Below the pieces are notes generated by a model. The model searched no databases. It saw nothing but the letters and a program-made list of their open reading frames with translations, and was not told where the DNA came from. Shown here piece after piece: positions 21,697-33,600 of a stretch of 64,000 nt of DNA. The position numbers and the translations under genes were made by a program. Positions within the stretch are counted from its first letter, which is position 1; every line of letters starts with the position of its first letter. Origin of the DNA: Dactylis glomerata (lineage: Eukaryota > Streptophyta > Magnoliopsida > Poales > Poaceae); NCBI GenBank assembly GCA_007115705.1, contig QXEO01000550.1:928111-992110 (forward strand). The letters run 5' to 3'.

Positions 21697-24600
21697 TTAC
21701 TTTTTTGGTCCTTTGAAGGCATTGGTGATATCATCAGCCGTTGGATTCTTCGTGAATTCAGCTAGCAAATCATATTTCTCTTTTCCATTAGGTTCATCAA
21801 CCCTTCGATAAATCTCATATTTATTTGGGTAAGCCATCCTGTATCAATAATTTCAACATAATTTCACGTCTCAAAAGATAATCTAACTAGCAGCACCATT
21901 AGCAAGGTAAGTATGACATTCGGAGAACATAAGTAAAAGACCTAACCTTAAAGCACCCATGATAGGGTAAAATGTTCCAGCATAGAAGAGAAGTCGGAAA
22001 GAATAACAAGCCTCAAAGGATGAAGCATACTTGAGCCTCATGTCTCTTCCAATTGTCTTTAGCATGATGAATCAAGAATGAACTGAATACTAGCATTTGT
22101 TATATAATTAAGTGAAACTTAAATGGAGAACTTACTTGCATTACGCCACTTGATGCAGGCATATCCTGTAAATGCAAATTTCAGGGAAATTAAGGTCAGC
22201 ACCTCTATGATAATGCCCAGGATTGAATGTGGTGCCATGTCTCATTTCAACCTTGCGGTGAATAATAAAAGGTCCCATAATAAAAGATATGAAGCCTAAT
22301 TTTTTGTAAAATGGTGTTTGTTATTAGTTTAAAAAACATTTTCGCCATCATATAATCATAATTTAGTCATCATACTGTGTTATCTGTGTGCCTGAGCTAT
22401 TGTAGTTCTATTAACTTAGTTTGATCGACATGCTGAGAGATTTGCTACTACCTCCATTCCGGTTTAGTGTTCCTGCAGGTAGCCCTAGATCGTAAATTTG
22501 AATATTACAAAAAATGTATCATTAGAAACTCCAGATGTTATATTTTCTAATTGTGTAACTTTTGTGTTTTACTTCAGATGTAGTATATTGGTAAAATTTA
22601 CGATCCAGGGATACACGCGGTACCTATAAACCGGAACGGGGGAAGTATGATATATCCCGTGCTAATTAAATATAATGGTTCTTTTTAAGTACTCTCTCCG
22701 TTCCATAATTCTTGTTGGGGTTTTAGTTCAAATTTGAACTAAAACCCCAACAAGAATTATGGAACGGAGAGAGTACTTAAAAAGAACCATTATACTGAGA
22801 TGTTCCATTTGGTGTCTAATAACATATCAACACTGAGGCACAAAATAAAAGATTGTTTGTAGTAAAAGTTTCTAATGTCAGCAACAAAAATATTGGATTT
22901 TTTTTTTGGATTACTCAAGTAGAATTAATATTGTTTGACTCGTCATAACTTTTGTTGTAATACTATGTTATTTTATACAAATATATTCATATGAAAATAA
23001 TGGTCAAGGTTCTCACCAGATTAGATTTATCTTTCGAACACTCTTGATGGATAGATTGATTAATGGTAGCCCCAATAATTGTAAGAGCAAATAAAGACAA
23101 GTTCTAACTACCAATAAAAATAAGAGCGGTGAAACACAGAATAAGGAAGTACAGAAAATTTAAAAAATAAACAAGTCCATGGTATAAAGTTAAAGTTCCT
23201 TTATATGAGGTAAACATCGGGCATGCATGATATAGCGACCTTAAGTAGGACAACAATACCCAAACACATGCACAGAGAAAGCATGAGGCATGGAGGAAGG
23301 GAAACATATCAAGAGAGTTAATCTGCGCCGAACCTTTAGGCGAGGATTTACAAGAATCACAGGTCTGTCACCAGCAGCATCAGTCATAGCTTTCATATCC
23401 TGCAAAGTTCTACGACACTACAGATAGAGAAGGCCGGAAGGGTATACTACTTAGAACTAAAAAAAATGACTAAGACATAGGATCTTTACATCAATTATGC
23501 AGTTTCCAACAGCATTCTGGGGAGCAATGAGGACAAACATGTCATCTTCTTTATCAACCTCACTAGCACCTTAATTTAAGAAATGGAGATACAAAAATAC
23601 CTCAGAAACACTCGAAAACAATAAAAGGCACGAACAAAAAGAATCAAGAAAAACGTACTCCCTCCGATCCATATTACCTTTCGCAAATACGGATGTATCT
23701 AGACACATTTTAGTGCTAGATACATCCGTATTTGCGAAAGGTAATATGGGTTGGAGGGAGTAACTATTTTTTATAAAACTACTCTCTCCGTTTCAAATTA
23801 TAAGATGTTTTAGGTTTGTGAAGCAAATGTATCTAGACACGTTTTAGTGTGTATATTCGAGTGAACCTACACACTAAAAGATGTCTAAATACATGTGCTT
23901 CACAAAGCTAAAACATCTTATATTTTGAAACGGAGGGAGTATTTGTTAATTTTTTGAACTGAAATGTGTAAAATAATAACTGCTGACACTCCAAGACACT
24001 AAATCTAATGTAACAACGCAAACATCGTTGATACATGGGTGTTGAAGACTTCTACTCAAAATAGTAACTTCATCATGAAATAACATTATAGCTCATATTT
24101 TACACAGAAAACTTCATAGGTCATGCTCCTAGCTTAATATAATTTTCTGTAATTTCAGATGCATTTAACTAGCCATTTTTTATTATTTAATGATATTTAT
24201 GTATTGGTTAAGTGGATGCCATACCTACTGCTCCAATATTAATAAAGGCACCCTTCGCCCCATAGTCACCCCAATCCATGATTTCCAAAATCTTTCTCGT
24301 TCCAGCAAGCTGGAGTGGAATACCAGCAAATGCACCTTGCCCCATGGAGCCTTGAACACAGACCTGATAAGAAGTCAGTAGTTTCATGCTGTGTCAACCA
24401 AAACAAGAAGTGGGCGGTGAGTGGGGTATGTGGATGAGTACTGAATGTAAGCACCTTGACACGTTTTCCGTCATTGGCAAAGGTAAGAGATAAATCTCTT
24501 ACAAGTTCCATGAGGGTTCCTATCCGATAGACATCCTGAAGATAAAAAGGTTTAGTTGATAGTTGACCTAGCCAAAAAGGTATGTAGGCTGCGCACTCTT

Positions 24601-27600
24601 ACCATTTCAGGGTTAAGCTCCGGAATGTTGATATCTATCTGCGAATTTGAGAAAATGAAGACAGTGATCAAGCAAAAATATTTTTCATAAAGACTACAAG
24701 GTTCAATCACAGTGATTAATTCCAAGGGCATATTATCCCCTCTAGATTAATTAAGCTGCAGAAAGGGAATAGTATTCAAGTGCCACAGTGAATAGTTTCT
24801 TCAGTGATTTCTGATTGAACGTTTGACGGAAATTTGGAAAAAATGGAAACAAAAGCAACAACCTGCAACCGGGTCTTTTTATCTTCAATAGCACGCTTTG
24901 TAGCTTGTAGCACATCGTCATAGAAGTATTTTCTGATCTCTCTGGAGTGTGGAATGTTATTTAATCTTGTCGGAATTCCACGATACTCCTGGCAGAAAGT
25001 ATTTAGACATATAGGGATAACAGAGAGCTAAGTGGACACACACTTCTCTTGAAATCTCACACATAGATTTACACGTACGTTTTTTGAAGCTGCTGTATGC
25101 ACAGAATCTGGTGGTTTTCCTGTTGAATGAAGACCATGAGAATATCTTCATACTCATTTTCATGGTTATAGAAAGTGGAAAGAGTGAAAATTGGGAAAGA
25201 CAACATAATTAAAGGAACAAAAAAAGAAAGAGACTTGTCTGATTGTGCTAATGAAGAAATGTAATAAAAAGAACAACTCCCAATAGTTCATGGATTCTAA
25301 TAAAGAAGGGAGAAACTGATGGGTAGCACCACAAAACCAAGATAGAACAATATGACACCATAAATGCCTATCTACGACTATTTGCCGTAGAGAGTTATAA
25401 TTAGCTTAGTGTATTTAAATTGAAGTTTTCAAACTTCAAAGGTAGGTAAAATAAACTCTAGGGTAAGACACTGATAGTCTGTAAGCTAGAAGAGGTAAGA
25501 TGTACGAAAACATATAGATACACTTCTGATCCGACCATGCCTCTGAAGATCCCCATCAGCCTCCCTCACAGCTATCCTTTTTCAGCAGCTATCGTGGCCT
25601 CTCTTCAGCATATGACTGAAGTCTGTGACGACCTCCACACGCACCCATGCTGTTGCTGACATCATCACATCCATTGGTGCAGCAGGAGTGTTGGTGCCAT
25701 GCCCATCAACTAAGTCAACCTAGAACAATGCTGGTTACCAACAGGCTCAGCATGCTAAGAGATGATGTTGATATATGTCACCTTGCTGGGTTCGTGAAGT
25801 CAGTCAGGAAATTTTTCCTGTTTGAGATTATTTCAGCTTCCCAAACCATCAAAACAATGTTTTTTGTACACAAAGTAGCTAATTCCAATGATACAGTAAA
25901 TCCTAATGGTGTAGAGAAAATCCATCCATTTTTATCGACAAGAGCTCGTTGGAGTTCGCATTGTTGCACAGTTTATTTCCACATCATTACCTACATATGC
26001 ATCATTACATAAGAATTTCCATCTTTAATTCTTATGTGATATCAAATTGAAGTGGCACTACAGTTTATTTTTTATGACCTGATACTGTAGGGGAGGCCCT
26101 GACAGCATGCACTATATGTCAATTACAGATTAATTAATGATATGTACCGATGCTTGATGAATAATTATACATTCATCGGTAGTACCATGTTGTGGTTTTT
26201 TTAAGCATTTTTTTGCAGAAAACTGACAAACCAGTTGATGTAGAAGAGTATAACACATCAGTGGGGATCTACATTTATGCTCTGACCGTTTGTTTTGGCC
26301 AACTTATCTTCTGAAGCATTTCCACAAATCTTCTGTAACAGGGAATCTATTTCATGAAAAACTACTTCCACTGGGCGATTTCCATCAATCTACAATACAC
26401 ATTGATGGTAAAATTACTTCCAGTTAACAATTTGGATTACTGCTATGACAGTAGCCAGGAATGCAAGAGAACCTGGTTAAGCAAATCTGAGTATGTCGGA
26501 AGAACAGCTTCAGAATTTTGTTTGTATGTCTCAAGACGTGATTTAACCTGCAGGAAGAGTGTTAGGGTTCAGATTGTTTCATGGAAACGATGGCAGCATT
26601 ATGCAATTACAACATCATAGAAGGAAGAGTAAGATTATTGTGCAGTATGTAAAATGGGAAGGTTTGAATAATGTCATCGGTTTAATTGTATAGTTCAAAT
26701 TTGTCTACTGAAAATGCCAGTAAAGTTTAAAGATCAAACAGAACATTTCCTCTGATGTGTCTAACAGTTTACAAAAAGCATACTACAATATGTAATTGTA
26801 TATGATAGAAACACTCAAATGGAAATGATAGATAACACTTTCAACTTTACGAAGGAAGGATGATAACAGAATAGCTAAGTCTTCACATTTTTTCCTAGAC
26901 TACGCAGAAGACTGCATACCATTAAGAAGAGATGTTATAGTTCAGACTATCTCAGTCCAGGAATAACAATAGGAAAAAAGTTACTCACAGCTGTGGTCTA
27001 CAAAAGATAACACATATAATAACTAAAACAACTTAATTACAGCAAAGTTTCTAAGCAAGCTGCACCTGCCAGGCTATTCAATGTTCAGGCATATTTCAGC
27101 TGGTAATGACAGAACACAATGGAATTTGCACAAATCAAATTCTTAAATGCAGCTCCAAACTTTCAATTCTCAGACTATCATATTATATTTATAAAAAGAT
27201 AGATATGTCGATTGGTGGAAGCAGGTCATCCACTCTACCCCTGCAAGGAAGGGCACCTTTTGATCATGCTCACGGCTTGGTGGTTTTGGAAGCAGCGCAA
27301 TGCGGTTATCTATGAAAGGCGCCCAGAACAACATTGCTAGCCTTCTCGATACAATCAAGGCCAAGGTCTGAGTGTGGGCAAAAGCAGGGGCGGTGGTTCT
27401 TTGTGGCATTACTTCCGGTGCAGTCTAGCTCTTAGGGGTGTGGCACTATACATGCGGATATGACCCTTCTTTGGGCTTGTAAATATCTCTCTTGCTATAA
27501 CAATGCATCAAGACGCAGCGCTCTTTGCTATTTCTTGAATAATATAAAACTACATACATCTTTAGATATCGCCAAGATGAAAAGATAAGTAAAATGGTAT

Positions 27601-30600
27601 ATAAGTGGATAAGTGGACAACAGCTTAGTTAAGGTATTCCAAGAATGGAATCATTAACTTAATTCAGAATATAAAACAAATGATTCATAAAACTTAAATA
27701 TAGGCACACAAAAATACATCTTCAGATTGACAAAAAAGTAGAAGATTATACATGGAAAACAACAGAACCTTCTCAAATGTATCATCAGAGCGTGTAGTAA
27801 GCCTTGCCGAAATTTTCTCATTCTCCGGGGGAAAGTTTACATGGTAAATTTTGCCGGTTACAGGATCCAGTCTTCTTCCAACACATCTATCAATTAGATT
27901 GTCATCAGGAACCTGATTAAAAAACAAATGAAATGCTAGATGTCAAAGGTATCTGTGGTACACAGGGCAAGAGAAACAAAATGCATGGTATTATTGGATT
28001 TCAAGATCCAAACATCGTAGTTACCACAAAAGAAGAATCGGACCATAATGCATCACACTGACTCAGAACATGCATAGCTTAGTGTTCTATCGCCGCCGGT
28101 TTGAATGTCACATAGGCGTGCACAGTGGTATAAGTACAAAACTAGCAACAAACCCTAGAAAGATAAGGATACGCATTAAGGCACAACTACTTGAGATGAG
28201 TTTCCGCAAAAATAACTTAGTAAAGAATGAATCTTATATGCAGTTGCAAAAGAGCAGAACTAATAAAAAAATAGCACGAAATTCATTTCCAGTCACTGGC
28301 TTCCTCATTGACACAACCACAGTTACACCAGATTATGACTGGTAGTATTTGGTACGCCCTTTTTGTGCAATTTTGAAGGAACGTGGCGTACTGAGTACCA
28401 TGACCCTGTAGAACGACCTAGACACCGCATTCTGGGCGAATATTATCCCAGATAAATTATAATAGCATATGTACTGCATAAAACTACTAATAAGTTAGAG
28501 AGTGAGAACTCATGAAGCTTGAAGTGCCATGAACCTTGCACTGGAAAAGAATGAGAAAGACAAAATGTAACACCCTTTCTTTCTAGACATTTTGATCTAT
28601 CAGAACTGCAGGAACAAAATGGCATTACAGGAGAATAAATAGATACACCTATTGAGATAAGTATGATTCACAAGGTCAAAATGCAACACAATACATTAAA
28701 ATGCTGTAGAAAAAAGTAAAAAAACTGAAGCACATGTCAATCGGTATTAAATTCCGTAAATTGTCAATACTGACTTACTTCCAATACAACAAATATGTCT
28801 GGTCTTATTTTCATGCTTTCAAGACTTTGTGCTTGAGCATAACTCCTTGGGTATCCATCAAGAAGCCACCCTTTTTCTCGCACATCCGGTTGTGATAGTC
28901 GTGATACAACCATCTATTTGAAATAACAACCATTAGATAGCTCACAGAATGCTACAAGCTACTAAAGAACCTGACAAATGAACCACATACATCTGTCACA
29001 ACTTGATCCGGGACAAGCATGCCATTATCCATATATTCTTTTGCTTTCTTGCCTATATCTGAACCTGATGATACTTCAGCTCGTAGAAGATCTCCAGTTG
29101 ATATGTGAACTAAACCATACTAAAGGAAAAAAAAAAGATAAACCTATTAGAACATAGAAGACTATTGATCAAAATAAACATGTTTGACACCAAAACTAGA
29201 ATTAAAAGTTCAAATGGGTATGAAGCCTAATTTTGCAGCAGATATCAGAAACAAAACTGATTAATCTGTCAACTATTTTCAGATACATGCACACCCTTGA
29301 GTAATAGTCCCACTGTTCCATATTAGTGTGTATGTTCACTCGTTTTAGCAACAACTAATATGGAACAGAAGGAGTAGTTCATATCCTCATTAAATGTTGA
29401 ACAAATCCATGTAAGAGCTTCTTTGGTTCAAAAAGTTCTCATAGGAATCTTGGAGGATTCATTTCTTAGGAATTTTGTTTGGTTTGTACATTGGAAACCA
29501 TGGGAGTTTTTCAAATGGTCTACTTGCAATTCCAGAGGAAAATTCCCATTGAGTCTTGTCAAGTCTCAAGAAATTTTTCCTTTATACGAGAATGCACCAT
29601 ATCCTTTAGGAAAGTTCATGTGTTTTTCCTGTGGTACAGCCAAACAACTTCTACTGCAGATTCTTGCATTTTGAATAAGCATCAGATGTTGATTCGTCCG
29701 TTTTATCATATTAGGCAAATTACTTCTGTCTCTGATTATATAGAGTGTTTTGAAGTATTAGTTAATCATTTGACTTCCTATTCTGACCAAATTCACCCGC
29801 TATATGTGTTGACAAAATTTGTCGAGGGGCTGCGCAAGGACATTAGGGCGGCGGTGATGGTGCAGCGACCGGCTGACATTTATACTGCATGCTCATTGGC
29901 CTGCTTACAGGAAGAGATAATTGATGGGCTTCCGTTTGCTGATACGGGGCACCAACTGCTCCTTCCAGCGCCAGCAGCACCGTTGCTATTGACAGCTCCA
30001 CCTCAGCGAGCAGTGCCAGCAGGGTTAACTCAAGCTCAAGATCGGCGTGGGACTGATGCTGCTCATGCCACTGATAGCTCCAGTAAACTGGCTGCCCTCA
30101 AAGCATACCGTAAATCTCGAGGTCTCTGCTTCAAATGTGGGGAAAGTTGGGGTCGAGAACACACTTGTCCTTCATCTGTACAGTTACATGTCCTGCAAGA
30201 ATTGCTAGATGTGGTGGGGTATCAAGAGGAAGGGGAGTCCATGCAATTGGCACCTCCTGAAGAAACAGTCATGGCTATTTCTTACCAGGCTATATCTGGA
30301 TCTGACAGTGGATCAGTAATGCAGCTTCAGGCGTGGGTGCAAGGACATGAAGTGTTCATGCTAATAGATTCTGGAAGTTCTACTTCATTTGTGAGCACAG
30401 AACTTGCAGCAGTGCTCAAGGGGCTTCATAACTTGCCGAAACCAGTCAGAGTTAAGGTTGCTGATGGAGGTGAACTCAATTGTACACAAGAGATTCCAGC
30501 CTGCCCATGGTTTACTCAAGGCCATCAGTTCAGGACTGCTTTCAAGGTAATTGCTCTAGGGGCTTATGATGTGATTCTTGGACTTGATTGGCTCAAGGCC

Positions 30601-33600
30601 CATAGTCCTATGAAGCATGTTGACTGGGAAAAGAAAACAATGTGTGTCACTGATCAAGGACAGGAAGTGTTTCTGAAGGGGTGTTGGGGCTACTGTTACT
30701 CCTCACTTGACAGTCTCTACGATTCAATGTTGTGCCATGATCAACCAAGGGTCCATTGTAGCAGGATTTCAGTTGTTTGCTCTGGACACTTCAGCAGAAG
30801 AGATTCCAGCTGAACCAGTGCCAGCAGAGTTACAGCAGTTGCTACTTCAGTTTGCTGATGTATTTGCTATTCCAACTTCCCTACCACCTAAGAGATCCTG
30901 TGATCACCGAATTGATTGATCCCTGGTGCAAGTCCTGTCAATATCAATATCCAAGCCTACAGACACTCTCTTGAGCTCAAGTCTGAAATTGAGAAACAGA
31001 TTAGTGAAATGCTGGCTAATTGCATCATTCAGCACAGTAAGAGTGCATACTCTTCTCCTTTAATTGTGGTTAAGAAGAAGGATGGAGGTTGGCGACTGTG
31101 CAGTGATTTTAGACAGCTCAATAGCTTAACTATTCCAACAAAGTTTCCTATTCCAGTGATTGATGAGTTACTTGACGAATTAGTTGGAGCTACTTGGTTT
31201 TCTCGGCTTGATCTTCGAGCTGGATATCATCAGATACGCCTAGACGAGGAGGAAGAGCATAAAACTGTGTTTCAAACACATAATGGCCAGTTTGAGTATA
31301 GAGTGATGACGTTTGGCTTGAGTGGGGCTCCGCAACATTCCAATCAGCTATGAATGCTACTCTGGAACCTTGTCTGAGGCGATGTGCTGTGGTATTTTTT
31401 TATGACATATTAGTGTACAGAAAATCCTTGCCTTAACATGTTGAGGATGTGGCAAAAGTGTTAACCCTACTTAGGAAGGATGAATGGTTAGTCAAAGAAA
31501 GTACGTGTGCATTTGGTCAGAGAAGAGTATCTTACTTGGGTCATGTTGTCAGTGAACAAGGTGTGGCCACAGACCCAGCAAGATCAAGGAAATTGAGAAC
31601 TGGCAAAGAACTACTAATGTCAAGGAGCTGAGGCAATTCGTAGGTCTCGTGGGATACTATAGAAAGTTTGTGCAACACTTTGGCATGCTTGCTAAGCCAC
31701 TGACATCATTGTTGAAGAAAAATGTTTAGTTCCACTGAATTCTGAAACTCAGACAGCATTCCAGTTACTGAAAAATGGCCTGACAACTACACCAATTTTG
31801 GCTTTGCCTGATTTTTCTCTGCTGTTCTCAATTGACACTGATGCAGCTGCTAATGGAGTGGGAGCTGTCCCCTTCATCAGAATGGGCACCCCATTGCCTT
31901 TTTGAGCAAGCCCTTAGGTCCAAAGATGCAAGGATTATCCACATATGAGAAGGAATTTTTGGCAATTGTACTAGCAGTTGATCACTGGAGACCCTATTTG
32001 CAAAATGCTGAGTTCATTATTAGAACTGATCGGAGTCTCACGCACTTTGAGGAGCAGAGACTGAATACCCCATGCCAGAAAAGGGCTTTTACAAAGCTAT
32101 TGGGTTTAAGATATCGAATTTGTTATAAAAAAAGCTGTAGAAAATGGGGCAGCAGATGCACTCTCTAGAAAGTATCATGGAGAAACTCTCCAACTGTCAC
32201 TGATTTCCATCTGTCAACCGGTTAGGCTCCATGGCTCCAGGAAGTGACCCAAGGGTATGCAACAGACAGTAGTGCACAGAAGTTGTTCTCCAAGCTTGAA
32301 TTGTCTAATCCAGATGGCTCTTATACATTGCAAGATGGGATCATACGTTTCCAGAACAGGATATGGCTGGGAAGTAACATTCAGTTGCAACAAAAAGTCA
32401 TCAAAGCTCTCCATGCTAGTTCTTTGGGTGGACTTATCAGAGAATTCGCAACCTGTTCCATTGACCAGGTATGAAGAAGCAGGCGCTGAAACAAGTGCAA
32501 AGCTGCCAAGTCTGTCAGCAAGCTAAACCTTCTCGGGTGAAATACCCAGGCCTGATACAACCGTTGCCAGTGCTGAAACAGTCCTGGCATAGCATCACAA
32601 TGGATTTTATCAGTGGCCTTCCCAAGTCTGACAGGTTTGATTGCATCCTCGTAGTGGTTCATAAATTCACTGAGTATGCTCATTTCCTGCCTACGCATCA
32701 CCCTATTTCTGCTGAGAGCGTGGCCACTTCCTTTGTGGGCAACATTTACAAATTGCATGGCATGCCTGAGATCATTATCTCTGACCGTGACCCTACTTTT
32801 ACGAGCAAGTTTTGGCAGAAGGTGTGGTCTCTTATTGGAATTGATCTGAACATGAGCACGGCTAATCACCCACAGACAGACGGTCAAACTGAAAGGGTAA
32901 ACCAGTGTTTGGAAATCTTCTTCGTTGTTTTGTGCATTCTTCTCCTAAGAAATGGTCACGATGGTTATCTTTGGTTGAGCACTCTGCTATTGGGTTTTCA
33001 TCATTCCAAGTCCTCTATGGGTACAAGCCAAGGCTGTGGGGGATTGAAGCAGCTGACACTGATCCTGTCACGGATGTCGACAATTGGCTCTAGGAAAGGC
33101 GACTGGTAAATGAATTGGTCAAGCAGCACCTCAACAGAGCTAATCAGATCAAGAAACATCAAGCAGACAAGCACCGATCTGATATCTCTGGCAATGGGCG
33201 ATCAGGTCTTTTTGAAGCTCCAGCCTTATGCTCAAAGTTCGGTGACGAAACGAGCAAATCACGAGCTCAATATTCGTTACTTTGGACCTTACACAGTGTT
33301 GGCCAGGGTGGGTCAACTGGCATACAGGTTGAGTCTGCCAGCGAATTAACAAGTGCATCCAGTGTTTCATATCTCTCAGTTACGCCATTCCAGAAATGGG
33401 TCAGGTATCTTTTATCTTACCATCTGACGCCAACTTATATGCTACTCCTGTTCAGTTGCTAGCCACACGCTGGGTCCCTCGGGCCAATCAAACAGTACAG
33501 CAAGGCTTGATTCACTGGTCTGGGACTTTAGCTGCTGAAGATACCTGGGAAGATTTGGAGGAGCTAAAGGCGTGCTTTCCAAGATCACCAGCTTGGGGAC

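Noticed and set aside
25070..25125. Possible frameshift at the A-run in exon 8 of the adenylate kinase gene
   Set aside because: An initial count suggested one extra A, but the six-A run and the phases of exons 7, 8 and 9 fit exactly. Codons for SKN then join EYRGIP as expected.
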